The notes: a model not told the origin generated them from the sequence alone. Shown: positions 17,603 to 25,727, counted from the first letter of the stretch. The stretch: 64,000 bases of DNA from Campylobacterota bacterium (GCA_040752835.1 JBFMGG010000008.1:62001-126000); one strand, 5' to 3'. Numbers and translations: made by a program.

Positions 17603-17630
17603 TACTCCACCTCGCAAGCGAGGTGGATTC
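17599..17630 (-). repeat. Right end of the IS: cleavage tetranucleotide, hairpin, guide
   Basis: On the plus strand TTGA (17599-17602) is the complement of the terminal TCAA. TCCACCTCGC-AA-GCGAGGTGGA (17606-17627) is a perfect hairpin, and ATTC (17627-17630) is the complement of the guide GAAT. Confidence 0.8.
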
Positions 17631-17745
17631 TTCCTCCACAGCTCTTAGGCAGCTGTTTGATGGGAAGCATTGGAGCCGTGTATCCCACGGTCTCGTATGT
17701 TTTTGGCGGCATTGACATCTGCGTTGTCTTTATGGCCGCAAGCTT
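17599..17745 (-). ncRNA. Probable omega RNA (TnpB guide RNA scaffold), copy 1
   Basis: TnpB nucleases use an RNA made from the 3' end of tnpB and the right end, with the guide taken from the flank. Here the 3' end of tnpB can fold (GAG-A-CCGTG/CACGG-CTC at 17673-17694, and ACAGCT/AGCTGT around the stop codon) and is nearly identical at the DNA level to the second copy: three differences in the last 86 bases of the gene. The upstream limit is a guess. The guide following the end would match the 3' end of der. Confidence 0.55.
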
Positions 17746-18796
17746 TACATACAAACTTCTCTTGTTTCAATCGATTCTCTTTGGAGACATGACCGCATAC
17801 GTTGCACGTTTGGCTCGTATGCTGAGGATCGACCTTGATGAACCGTCCACCCCGTGCAATTACTTTGTATTCAAGCAGTTCGAAAAACAGCCCCCACGAT
17901 TGTTGAGTGATCGATCGGTTTAATCCCTGTTTTTGTTTGACGTTCTTGCCGGGCTTCTCTTCCGTTCCCTTGGCCGATTTGGTCATGTTCTTGATTTTCA
18001 AATCCTCTACCACTACAATGCCTTGGTTCTCGGCGTATTGCAGTGAGAGTTTATGCAGAAAATCCTTACGCATATTCGCGATACGGAGATTCTGTTTGGC
18101 CAAACGTGATTTGGCTTTCGCACGGTTCTTTGAACCTTTGCTCTTGCGTGAAAGCTGCTGCGCTCTGAGGCGAAGTTTTGTAAGTTCACGTACAAGATCA
18201 AGAGGTTTGATCTGACCGCCGTTGCTGTCCGCCGCGACCAGTGATACACCTACGTCGATACCGATTGCTTCGGTTGAAGTGCATACCGGAAGGGTATTCA
18301 CGCCATCATCAAGCAAGATGGCAGCGTGATAGAGATTGGCTTCGCGTGATACCGTGACAGTCTTGATCTTGCCGACGACATCCTCACGAAGACCTTTACA
18401 TTTGACCCATCCCACTTTGGGAAGGTAGATCTTAGAGTTTTCAATTTTAACCCGCTGTGGGTATTGAATACTCTGGCAGCTGTGATGTTTGGATTTAAAC
18501 TTTGGATATCCGCCACCTTTGAAAAAATGCTGATATGCTTTATCCATATTGGAGATCGATTGTTGCAGCACTTGGGAATCGGCTTTTTTAAGCCAAGCAG
18601 TTTTTTCTCTATCTTTGAGGGTTACGACCCGTTTTTGCAAGTCAAACTTCCCGACTTTAATGCCGAACTTGGTATAGGCAAACTTTCGCAAAGCGAGAGA
18701 TCGGTTATACACATACCGTGCCGCATCTATCTGATCGGCGATGATGGAACATTGTTCGTTTGATGGATACAAACGGACTTTTACTGCTTTTAACAT
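17645..18796 (-). CDS. tnpB: TnpB, IS200/IS605-family RNA-guided nuclease
   Basis: The 383-residue protein begins MLKAVKVRLYPSNEQ and has the N-terminal helix-turn-helix-like part, the OrfB core and a C-terminal zinc ribbon (CNVCG about 335-339, CKACG about 353-357). The RuvC residues are all present: Asp in IGIDVGVSL (about 196), Glu in VVVEDLKIKNM (about 271), and Asp in KDNADVNAAKN (about 361). It should therefore be an active nuclease. The stop codon lies inside the predicted guide-RNA scaffold. It is divergent from tnpA. Confidence 0.93.
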   Translation of the reverse strand: MLKAVKVRLYPSNEQCSIIADQIDAARYVYNRSLALRKFAYTKFGIKVGKFDLQKRVVTLKDREKTAWLKKADSQVLQQSISNMDKAYQHFFKGGGYPKFKSKHHSCQSIQYPQRVKIENSKIYLPKVGWVKCKGLREDVVGKIKTVTVSREANLYHAAILLDDGVNTLPVCTSTEAIGIDVGVSLVAADSNGGQIKPLDLVRELTKLRLRAQQLSRKSKGSKNRAKAKSRLAKQNLRIANMRKDFLHKLSLQYAENQGIVVVEDLKIKNMTKSAKGTEEKPGKNVKQKQGLNRSITQQSWGLFFELLEYKVIARGGRFIKVDPQHTSQTCNVCGHVSKENRLKQEKFVCKACGHKDNADVNAAKNIRDRGIHGSNASHQTAA

Positions 18797-18876
18797 CGCC
18801 TCTCCTTTATATGGTTTGCATATTGATATTATGCCGATTGTAGGTTACATGTCAAGATATTAAAGGTGTGTATCCC

Positions 18877-19311
18877 ATGGAAGTCCGGAAAAGCCGACAC
18901 GCAACCCATCTTCTCCATGCTCATTTGGTGTTCGTTACGAAGTATCGGTACAAGGTTATCAAAGGGGACCATATCGAACACCTCAGAGAGGTATTCAAAG
19001 AGACGATGGAAGAGATGGGAGGAACGCTCGAAGAGTTTGACGGGGAAGACAATCACATTCACCTCCTTATCCTCTATCCTCCGAAGTGGTCGATTGCCGC
19101 CATCGTCAACAATCTCAAGGGAAGATCGAGCCGGCTGATTCGACGGGATATGCCTGACATCAAGAAACGGTATTGGGGGAAGTTGGCATTATGGAGTAGG
19201 AGTTACTTTGCGGGAAGTGTCGGCGGTGCGCCGCTCTCTATCGTGAAACAATACCTTGAAAAGGTTCTCGTCCCCGAAGGGGATATTCAGCAGCAAGATA
19301 CTCCTGATTGA
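18877..19311 (+). CDS. tnpA: Y1 (HUH) transposase TnpA, IS200/IS605 family
   Basis: This 144-residue single-strand transposase carries the HUH motif in DNHIHLLILYPP (His-Ile-His) and the catalytic tyrosine in SIVKQYLEKV, the two active-site elements of the family. The ATG at 18877 is chosen because AAAGG lies about 10 bases before it; an in-frame GTG at 18868 would leave no spacing. The C-terminal tail (PEGDIQQQDTPD) is short. No frameshift or truncation is seen, so the element should be autonomous. Confidence 0.93.
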   Translation: MEVRKSRHATHLLHAHLVFVTKYRYKVIKGDHIEHLREVFKETMEEMGGTLEEFDGEDNHIHLLILYPPKWSIAAIVNNLKGRSSRLIRRDMPDIKKRYWGKLALWSRSYFAGSVGGAPLSIVKQYLEKVLVPEGDIQQQDTPD

Positions 19312-19321
19312 TCGCTTATAT

Positions 19322-19360
19322 CCACCCCATCGAATGAGGTGGCTTTACGCTCTAACTTCG
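19322..19360 (-). repeat. Left end of the IS: hairpin and guide
   Basis: CCACCcCAT-cga-ATGaGGTGG (19322-19342) is a hairpin with one C-A mismatch. CTTT (19343-19346), the complement of AAAG, lies at its foot. The element ends at 19360, next to the target GTAA (19361-19364). Confidence 0.8.
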
Positions 19361-19371
19361 GTAATTCAGAT

Positions 19372-19400
19372 GCCCCTTGCCGTTCTGAAAAGCAAGGGGC
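19372..19400. terminator. Hairpin shared by hemJ and, before the insertion, der
   Basis: GCCCCTTGC and GCAAGGGGC form a perfect 9-bp stem with an 11-base loop. It lies 12 bases beyond the hemJ stop and, if the IS is removed, about 8 bases beyond the reconstructed der stop, a typical convergent-gene terminator. Confidence 0.6.
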
Positions 19401-19412
19401 TTGAAGAAAAGA

Positions 19413-19856
19413 TTAAAACGGTTTGACGATCACGAGGGCGACGATGAGGATCAGCAGAATTGTCGGCACTTCGTTATACATCCGGAAAAACTTCCCGCTT
19501 TTGTAGGCGGTGTTCTCTTTGAGACGCAGGCGCATCCGTCCGAGCGAAAAGAAATAGGCGATGAGCAGTACCACAAGCACCGCTTTGGCGTGCATCCACC
19601 CCCCCATACCGAATACATTGACCCCGTACTGGCTCGTGGACATCGCGATCAACGCGATTCCCGAGAGAAACGTCGCCCAGAAAGCGGGGACGCCGATGTA
19701 GCGGTAGATTTTCATCTCCATCACTTCGACCACTTCGACGAAGCCGTTGTTGGTTCCGTTTTCGGCATGGTAGACAAACAGACGCGGCAGGTAAAAGAGT
19801 ACCGCAAACCAGGAGACCATCGAGATGATGTGAAACCATAAAACCCAGTTGTACAT
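19413..19856 (-). CDS. hemJ: Protoporphyrinogen oxidase HemJ
   Basis: HemJ oxidises protoporphyrinogen IX in the inner membrane, one of the last steps of haem synthesis. The 147-residue protein has four hydrophobic segments. The family histidine lies in the first (MYNWVLWFHIISMVSWFAVL), RLFVYHAE follows, and GWMHAKAVLVVLL and PTILLILIVALVIVKPF close it. The ATG at 19856 has GAGGA 7 bases upstream; 14 further in-frame codons upstream lack a ribosome site. It is the last gene of the hpf-trx-hemJ group. Confidence 0.93.
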   Translation of the reverse strand: MYNWVLWFHIISMVSWFAVLFYLPRLFVYHAENGTNNGFVEVVEVMEMKIYRYIGVPAFWATFLSGIALIAMSTSQYGVNVFGMGGWMHAKAVLVVLLIAYFFSLGRMRLRLKENTAYKSGKFFRMYNEVPTILLILIVALVIVKPF

Positions 19857-19917
19857 GTGTGGTGTCCTCGAATAAAGAAAGTTAGGAAGGATAGCCAAAA
19901 ATGGTTAACGACGCCTC

Positions 19918-20349
19918 TTAGAGATGGCGCCGTACCCATTGGATGATTTCAGCCGCGCTGCGGGCGCCGCTGAACTGGTCGACGATGCGGTTGTTTTTGA
20001 AAGCGATGACGGTAGGGATCGAGCGGATGCCGAAGCGGGCTCCCAGATGCTGCTGCTCTTCGGTGTTGATTTTGACAAACTGCGCTTTGAGTGCGAAGGC
20101 ACGGGCCGCTTCTTCGAAAGAGGGGGCCATGCTCCGGCAGGGGCCGCACCACGGTGCCCAGAAATCGGCGACGATGAGCCGTTCGTCATTGATGAGGAGC
20201 CGATCGAAGGATGCCGCATCGACGCTGAGAGGTTTGGTGTCGAGCAACGACGCTTTGCAGTGCCCGCATGCGGCTTTCGCGTAACTCTCTTTAACGGGGA
20301 TCGCGTTGACGCCCCCGCAATGGGGGCAAACCACATTGATCTTCGCCAT
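19918..20349 (-). CDS. trxC: Thioredoxin 2 with zinc ribbon
   Basis: This 143-residue thiol-disulfide reductase has an N-terminal zinc ribbon (C8, C11, C28, C31) followed by a thioredoxin domain with the redox motif WCGPC (C68, C71). SIPTVIAFKNN carries the cis-proline. The ribbon-thioredoxin order identifies the TrxC (thioredoxin 2) type. It starts 5 bases after hpf. Confidence 0.94.
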   Translation of the reverse strand: MAKINVVCPHCGGVNAIPVKESYAKAACGHCKASLLDTKPLSVDAASFDRLLINDERLIVADFWAPWCGPCRSMAPSFEEAARAFALKAQFVKINTEEQQHLGARFGIRSIPTVIAFKNNRIVDQFSGARSAAEIIQWVRRHL

Positions 20350-20354
20350 CGGGA

Positions 20355-20687
20355 TTACTCGGTTTCGGCCACTTCCATATCCCGGATGGAGGAAGTGTGA
20401 TGGTCTTTGACTTTGTCGTGAAGGCGGCGGAGCGCTTTGTTGGCCCGCTCGATCGCCATATCGATCGCGGTATCGAGGTCTTCGTCCGTATCGCTGATCA
20501 CGACGGGCTGCGCATGGGCGATGTGGATGTCGAACTCGACGCCGACCCCTTTTTTCTCTTTGGAGATCATCACGTTGACGGTCGTGATATCAAGATGATA
20601 GCGTTTGAAATTTTCAATGGCGGCGGCAATATGATCGTTCAGATGTTGGGTAAGTTTGATCTCTTTGGAGCGAATTTGTACGTTCAT
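20355..20687 (-). CDS. hpf: Ribosome hibernation promoting factor, short form
   Basis: This 110-residue protein of the HPF/YfiA family binds the 30S decoding region in slow growth. It starts MNVQIRSKEIKLTQHLNDHI and has VEFDIHIAHAQPVVISDTDEDLDTAIDMA typical of the S30AE domain, with no long C-terminal dimerisation domain. The ATG at 20687 has AAGGAT 6 bases before it, better than an in-frame TTG at 20693. It is divergent from trpS. Confidence 0.92.
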   Translation of the reverse strand: MNVQIRSKEIKLTQHLNDHIAAAIENFKRYHLDITTVNVMISKEKKGVGVEFDIHIAHAQPVVISDTDEDLDTAIDMAIERANKALRRLHDKVKDHHTSSIRDMEVAETE

Positions 20688-20763
20688 GGTCAATCCTTTT
20701 TTCGTTGAACTCCAAAAAATATAACATAGATAATCTTAAGACGAAGCTTAAGGCGTCGTTGGG

Positions 20764-20769
20764 TAAAAT
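20764..20769 (+). promoter_or_regulatory. -10 box of the trpS operon
   Basis: GGGTAAAAT, 24 bases before the GTG start of trpS, is a TAAAAT -10 box in the gap divergent from hpf. Confidence 0.45.
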
Positions 20770-20792
20770 TGTCCCTATTCAAGGAGTTTTAC

Positions 20793-21758
20793 GTGCGTGT
20801 TTTAACAGGTATCCAGCCCTCCGGTGATCTGCACATCGGAAATTATTTCGGCTCCATCAAGCCGATGGTCGAATCTCAAAAAGACAATGAGGTGTTTGCG
20901 TTCATCGCCAATTACCATGCAATGACGAGTCTGGGGGACGGAGAACGTCTGGCACGGCTGACGATGCAGGCGGCCACCGATTTCCTCGCACTGGGGATGG
21001 ACCCGCAGAAAAGTACCTTCTGGGTCCAGTCGGATGTCAAAGAGGTCCTTGAACTCTATTGGGTTCTCTCCTCTTTCACTCCGATGGGACTGCTTGAGCG
21101 GGCTCACAGCTACAAGGACAAAGTCGCCAAAGGGATCGCGTCCAACCACAGCCTCTTTTCGTATCCCGTTTTGATGGCGGCCGATATTTTGCTGTTTAAT
21201 TCGCAGGTGGTTCCGGTCGGGAAAGACCAGATCCAGCACGTCGAGATCGCCCGCGACATCGCGCTGAAATTCAACAACGAGTACGGCGAGATTTTCGTCC
21301 TTCCCGAATTCAAGGTGGACGAGAACGTTGCGACCGTTCCGGGTATCGACGGACAGAAGATGTCCAAAAGCTACGGTAATACCATCCCCATTTTCTCCGA
21401 AGAGAAAGTGCAGTCGAAGATCATCAAAAAGATCGTGACCGAACCCGTTCCGATGGAAGAGCCCAAAGAATTTGAAAACTGCAACGTCTACAATATTGCC
21501 AAACTCTTCCTCGACTACGAAGAACGTCTTGCCCTTCAAAACCGTTACAAAGCGGGGGGAGAGGGGCATGGCCACTTCAAACTCTACGCCCATGACGTCA
21601 TCTGGGAGTATTTCCGTCCTTACCGTGAACGAAGGGCCTATTATGAGGCCCATCAGGACGAAGTGCGCGATATACTGAAAATGGGAGCGGCCAAAGCGAG
21701 CGCGGTCGCCGCCGAAACGATCGAAAAAATCCGTAGCGTTACGGGTATCCGTTATTAA
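20793..21758 (+). CDS. trpS: Tryptophanyl-tRNA synthetase
   Basis: This class I synthetase charges tRNA-Trp. The GTG at 20793 is preceded by AAGGAG with 6 bases spacing and gives 321 residues. TGIQPSGDLHIGNYFG carries the HIGH-type motif (HIGN), and GQKMSKSYGN carries KMSKS. PVGKDQIQHVEIARDIA is typical of the TrpS Rossmann fold. It heads a plus-strand operon running to ccoS. Confidence 0.96.
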   Translation: MRVLTGIQPSGDLHIGNYFGSIKPMVESQKDNEVFAFIANYHAMTSLGDGERLARLTMQAATDFLALGMDPQKSTFWVQSDVKEVLELYWVLSSFTPMGLLERAHSYKDKVAKGIASNHSLFSYPVLMAADILLFNSQVVPVGKDQIQHVEIARDIALKFNNEYGEIFVLPEFKVDENVATVPGIDGQKMSKSYGNTIPIFSEEKVQSKIIKKIVTEPVPMEEPKEFENCNVYNIAKLFLDYEERLALQNRYKAGGEGHGHFKLYAHDVIWEYFRPYRERRAYYEAHQDEVRDILKMGAAKASAVAAETIEKIRSVTGIRY

Positions 21759-21770
21759 AAGGAAAAAGCA

Positions 21771-22358
21771 ATGAAAAATTATATTATCAAGCAAATCGCC
21801 GACTCGGCGGCGACCAAACAGGCGATTTTGGAAAACGATGAGCTGGTGGAGCGTTTGGTTTCGGTGGCTCAGGCCTGCGTCGACGTGTATAAAAACGGCA
21901 AAAAGATTCTGATCGCGGGCAACGGCGGTTCGGCCGCCGACGCGCAGCATTTTGCCGCCGAACTCGTCGGACGTTACGGTTTCGACCGCCCCTCGCTCCC
22001 CTCGATTGCCCTGACGACGGACAGTTCTAACCTTACCGCGATCGGAAACGATTACGGCTACGAGTACGTTTTCTCCCGTCAGCTTGAAGGGTTGGCCCAG
22101 GAGGGGGACCTTTTTATCGGGATTTCGACGTCGGGGAATTCCCAAAACGTCATCAACGCATTTGAATCGGCCAAACAACGCGGCGTAACCACCGTGGCGC
22201 TGGTCGGACGCGACGGCGGAAAAATGGCCGCGATGGCCGACTTCGCGATCGTGATCCCCTCCAACGCGACGCCGCGTATCCAGGAATCGCACCTGCTGAT
22301 CGAGCACATGATTTGCGACATTATCGAAAAAGAGATGTTCGGCGGCGGAGTAGCGTAA
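21771..22358 (+). CDS. gmhA: Sedoheptulose-7-phosphate isomerase
   Basis: GmhA makes D-glycero-D-manno-heptose 7-phosphate, the first step of ADP-heptose synthesis for the lipopolysaccharide core. The 195-residue SIS-domain protein has AGNGGSAADAQHFAAELVGR, ALTTDSSNLTAIGNDYG, GISTSGNSQNV and the C-terminal EHMICDIIE, all GmhA signatures. GGAAA precedes the ATG. gmhB starts on the next base after its stop; hldD and hldE lie 4 kb downstream. Confidence 0.96.
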   Translation: MKNYIIKQIADSAATKQAILENDELVERLVSVAQACVDVYKNGKKILIAGNGGSAADAQHFAAELVGRYGFDRPSLPSIALTTDSSNLTAIGNDYGYEYVFSRQLEGLAQEGDLFIGISTSGNSQNVINAFESAKQRGVTTVALVGRDGGKMAAMADFAIVIPSNATPRIQESHLLIEHMICDIIEKEMFGGGVA

Positions 22359-22862
22359 GTGGTCAAAGCCCTTTTCCTCGATCGTGACGGCGTCGTCAAC
22401 GTCGAAAAGAACTACCTTCATAAAATCGAGGATTTCGAACTGCTCGAAGGGATCGTCGAGGTGTGCCGCGCGTACCAGCAAAAGGGGTACCGGATCATCA
22501 TCGTCACGAACCAATCGGGTATTGCGCGCGGTTATTACACCGACGAAGATTTTCATCGTCTCAGCGAGTGGATGAAAGGGCATTTTGCTTCTATGGGGGT
22601 CGATATCACCGATATTTTTTATTGCCCCCATCACGAGGAGATCAGCGGCCATTGTGATTGCCGCAAGCCGAGTCCGGGGATGTTTCTTGACGCACAGCGC
22701 CGATACGGTATCGATATGGCCGCTTCGGTGATGATCGGCGACAACGAACGTGATATCACGGCGGCAAAACGGGCGGGGGTGGGGACGAATATCCTCCTCT
22801 CCGAAACGGCGGAAAAATCCGAAGCGGATCGAATCATCCGCTCACTCAGGGAATTGCTGTGA
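22359..22862 (+). CDS. gmhB: D,D-heptose 1,7-bisphosphate phosphatase
   Basis: GmhB removes the C7 phosphate in ADP-heptose synthesis. The 167 residues start at a GTG abutting the gmhA stop. The HAD motif FLDRDGVVN is at about 5-13, IIVTNQSGIARGYYT follows, and the zinc-binding CPHHEEISGHCDCRKPSPGM has the family's Cys/His set. GDNERDITAAKRAG carries the motif-III/IV aspartates. The stop overlaps the next gene's GTG. Confidence 0.95.
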   Translation: MVKALFLDRDGVVNVEKNYLHKIEDFELLEGIVEVCRAYQQKGYRIIIVTNQSGIARGYYTDEDFHRLSEWMKGHFASMGVDITDIFYCPHHEEISGHCDCRKPSPGMFLDAQRRYGIDMAASVMIGDNERDITAAKRAGVGTNILLSETAEKSEADRIIRSLRELL

Positions 22863-23341
22863 TAGCGATCTACAATACCGGCGGAACGTTCAACAAGCGC
22901 TATGATCCTCTCAAAGGGGAACTTTTCGTACCGCACGACAACACCGCGATCGAAGCGGTTGTAGCTACTTTTGCCGAAGCTGTGGAGATCAAAGGGGCGA
23001 TTTATAAAGATTCGCTGGAGATGGACGATGCGGACCGCTCGCTGTTGTGCGAGCGGATCGCTTCGGATCAGGCCGATCGGATCGTTGTGGTCCACGGGAC
23101 CGATACGATGGATCAAAGCGCCTCGGCTGTCGCAACGCTGAAGCTGGACAAAACGGTCGTTTTTACCGGAGCCATGGTCCCTTTTTGGATCGATACGATC
23201 GAAGCGACGGCAAACCTGGCGATGGCACTGGGCTATGCCCGCAATGCCGAGGCGGGGGTCTACATCGTGATGCAGGGGGTCTGCGGAACGTACGATACGG
23301 TCGTGAAAAATCGGGAAGTGGGGAAATTCGAACATGTCTAA
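22859..23341 (+). CDS. Asparaginase N-domain-only protein
   Basis: The 160 residues correspond to the N-terminal domain of L-asparaginase I/II. IYNTGGTFNKRYD carries the first catalytic threonine, VVHGTDTMDQSA the second Thr-Asp pair, and VVFTGAMVPFW the following strand. The whole C-terminal domain is absent, so substrate hydrolysis cannot be assumed. There is no sign of a recent truncation: it starts at a GTG overlapping gmhB and ends overlapping ccoI by 8 bases, so it looks like a maintained short form. Confidence 0.75.
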   Translation: MIAIYNTGGTFNKRYDPLKGELFVPHDNTAIEAVVATFAEAVEIKGAIYKDSLEMDDADRSLLCERIASDQADRIVVVHGTDTMDQSASAVATLKLDKTVVFTGAMVPFWIDTIEATANLAMALGYARNAEAGVYIVMQGVCGTYDTVVKNREVGKFEHV

Positions 23342-25727
23342 AGTCAAATGCGACCACTGTCACCTGGAGTTTGGCGACAACGTGATGATCCATGACGGCG
23401 AATACCGTTTTTGTTGCAAGGGATGCCAGGGGATTTTCCATCTTCTCAAGGACGAAGGGCTGGACAGCTTTTACGCCAAAATGGGGGATACGACCCTCTC
23501 CCCCCCCACCGAGCAGTTCGAAGCCAGCACCAATTTCGACACCCCCGCATTCGCCGAGCGTTTCATCACGCGGACCAAAGAGGGGTTCAGCCAGGTATCG
23601 CTGATCATCGAGGGGATCCACTGCGCCGCGTGCGTCTGGCTCAACGAAAAAGCGCTCCACAAAATGGACGGGGTTGTTGAAGCCCACATCAACTATACCA
23701 ACAATAAAGCCCGCATCACCTGGGACGCGGGGAGCGTTAAGCTCTCCTCGATCATCGACATGATCCGGGCGATCGGGTACAACGCGTTCCCTTACGATGC
23801 GACGCTGCAGGAAGAGCGCGCCAACAAGGAGCGCAAAGACTATTATCTCCGGATGGCGGTCGCGACGTTTGCGACGATGAATATGATGTGGGTCGCAATC
23901 GCCCAGTATGCAGGCTATTTTACCGGGATTACCCAGGAGATCAAAACCATCCTCAACGTTGCCGAGTGGTTTCTCGCGACCCCCGTGCTCTTTTACAGCG
24001 GATGGGTTTTTTACCGCGGCGCCTACTACGGGCTCAAAAACAAAGCGGTCAACATGGACCTGCTCGTCGTGACCGGATCGAGCCTGGCGTATCTGTATTC
24101 CATTTATATCACCCTTACCGAAAGCGGGGAAGCCTATTTCGATTCAGTATCGATGATTATCACGTTTGTCTTGTTCGGGAAATTTCTCGAAGTGCTGAGC
24201 CGTAAAAACGCCGCCGATACCCTCGACGTCATCGGCAGGCATATCCCGCGCGAAGTAAGCGTCGTGGAGGGGGACAGCGTCCGGGAGGTGAACGTCAATG
24301 AGGTCAAAATCGGCGACTTGATCCGGATCCGCACGGGAGAAAAAGCGGCGATTGACGGCGAGGTGGTTCACGGTGAGGGGAATTTCGACGAGAGCAGCCT
24401 GACCGGCGAATCCGATCCCGTGTTCAAGCGTCCGGGCTCCTCGATTATCAGCGGGACGACGAGCATCGATGCCCTCTTGACCTACCGCGCGACAAAAGAT
24501 TTTGCCCATTCGACCCTCTCAAACCTGGTCAATCTCCTCGAAAACGCGATGAGCAACAAGCCGCGGATCGAGCAGCTCGCCAACCGTCTCTCCCAGCACT
24601 TTTCGTCGACGATATTGTTCTTGGCGATCGCTACGTTCTGGAGCTGGTATTTCTGGCCCCATACGTTCGACCGCGCATTGATGGTAGGGATCTCGGTTAT
24701 TATCATCGCCTGCCCGTGCGCACTGGCACTGGCAACGCCCGTTGCAACCCTGGTGGGGCTTTCTTTGGGAGCGAAACGGGGGATTCTGTTCAAATCGGCT
24801 TCGATGATCGAAACGATGGCCCACGCCGATACGGTGGTCCTGGATAAAACCGGAACGATTACCCAGGGACGTCCCGAAGTCGTTTACGCGACCGTGCATG
24901 AGAGTTTTGAACGGTCGCTGCTGTATGCGCTGGTTTCGGCGTCCAAGCATCCCATCAGCCGGGGGATCGCCGAATACCTCGAGAGGACCGAAACCCTCGG
25001 CGCACTTCCCGCATTCGAAGAGATCCGCGAGATCCCCGCACGCGGGATCGTCGCGCGCAGCGGCGGGATGATGGTTGCCGGCGGGAATGCGCTGCTCATG
25101 AGCGAAGCGGGGATCGAAATCGATTCGCACAGCGATAAGAGCCTCTTTTACTACGCGGTGAACAACCGCCTCGTCGCCGTGTTCGAACTGCGCGATCTCC
25201 CGAAAGAAAGAGCGGCCGAATCGGTCGAATCACTCAAAAAAGCGGGACTTCGGGTAATCATGCTCACCGGAGACCACGAAGCCTCGGCGCGTCGGGTTGC
25301 GGCCGAAGTGGGGATCGATGAGGTGTATGCCCATTTGACCCCGCAGGAAAAAGCCGATTTTATCGCCCGTGAGCATGCAACAGGACACGTCGTCGTGATG
25401 GCCGGGGACGGCGTCAACGACCTGCTCGCGCTGGCCAATGCCGATATCGGGATCGCGATGGGCAGCGGCAGCGACATCGCGATCGAGGTGAGCGACGTCG
25501 TACTGCTGAACGATTCGCTCGCATCATTGGCCGAAGCACACGCGATCAGCCGTCGCACCTACCGGCTGATCAAACAAAACCTCGGGATTTCACTGGTGTA
25601 CAATTCGATCACCATCCCGCTTGCGATGGCAGGGTACGTGATTCCCCTGATCGCGGCGATTTCAATGTCGTTTAGCTCGCTGCTCGTCGTCGGGAACTCG
25701 ATGCGGGTACGATGGCTCTACAAATAG
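23334..25727 (+). CDS. ccoI: Copper-translocating P-type ATPase, CcoI/FixI type
   Basis: This inner-membrane ATPase delivers copper for cbb3 cytochrome oxidase assembly. In order the 797 residues have a cysteine-rich N-terminal module (CDHC at 6-9, CCKGC at 27-31), an HMA domain with GIHCAACVWL (about 95-103), membrane helices, the phosphatase TGES loop, the ion-binding CPC (C460-P461-C462), the phosphorylated Asp in DKTGT (D504), SKHPIS and GDGVND (about 692). This architecture matches CcoI. ccoS follows 9 bases later, which supports it. A run of eight C (23500-23507, codons about 56-58) sits between the first two modules. Confidence 0.94.
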   Translation: MSKVKCDHCHLEFGDNVMIHDGEYRFCCKGCQGIFHLLKDEGLDSFYAKMGDTTLSPPTEQFEASTNFDTPAFAERFITRTKEGFSQVSLIIEGIHCAACVWLNEKALHKMDGVVEAHINYTNNKARITWDAGSVKLSSIIDMIRAIGYNAFPYDATLQEERANKERKDYYLRMAVATFATMNMMWVAIAQYAGYFTGITQEIKTILNVAEWFLATPVLFYSGWVFYRGAYYGLKNKAVNMDLLVVTGSSLAYLYSIYITLTESGEAYFDSVSMIITFVLFGKFLEVLSRKNAADTLDVIGRHIPREVSVVEGDSVREVNVNEVKIGDLIRIRTGEKAAIDGEVVHGEGNFDESSLTGESDPVFKRPGSSIISGTTSIDALLTYRATKDFAHSTLSNLVNLLENAMSNKPRIEQLANRLSQHFSSTILFLAIATFWSWYFWPHTFDRALMVGISVIIIACPCALALATPVATLVGLSLGAKRGILFKSASMIETMAHADTVVLDKTGTITQGRPEVVYATVHESFERSLLYALVSASKHPISRGIAEYLERTETLGALPAFEEIREIPARGIVARSGGMMVAGGNALLMSEAGIEIDSHSDKSLFYYAVNNRLVAVFELRDLPKERAAESVESLKKAGLRVIMLTGDHEASARRVAAEVGIDEVYAHLTPQEKADFIAREHATGHVVVMAGDGVNDLLALANADIGIAMGSGSDIAIEVSDVVLLNDSLASLAEAHAISRRTYRLIKQNLGISLVYNSITIPLAMAGYVIPLIAAISMSFSSLLVVGNSMRVRWLYK
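23500..23507 (+). repeat. Tract of eight C inside ccoI
   Basis: Eight consecutive C fall within codons for Ser-Pro-Pro-Thr in the linker between the cysteine-rich module and the HMA domain of ccoI. Slippage would truncate the protein. Confidence 0.6.

Larger units (their letters stand above)
17599..19360 (-). mobile_element. IS605-group insertion sequence with divergent tnpA and tnpB
   Basis: This is an element of about 1.76 kb. Read on the minus strand, the left end lies at 19360 directly after the target TTAC (plus-strand GTAA 19361-19364). It carries guide AAAG next to an imperfect hairpin. The right end has guide GAAT, a perfect 10-bp hairpin and the terminal tetranucleotide TCAA. This layout (TTAC/AAAG at the left end and GAAT/TCAA at the right end) is the same as the published logic of Helicobacter IS608, which makes the boundaries credible to the base. 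Y1 transposase TnpA and TnpB are divergent, as in IS608. It sits between der and the terminator shared by der and hemJ. Confidence 0.9.

Noticed and set aside
16136-17617. A 493-codon open frame opposite der
   Set aside because: der has every GTPase motif on the plus strand; the antisense product is low in recognisable structure.
20802-22652. A 616-codon open frame on the minus strand opposite trpS, gmhA and gmhB
   Set aside because: It spans three well-identified plus-strand genes, has no family resemblance and no ribosome site; it results from the codon bias of the genes it opposes.
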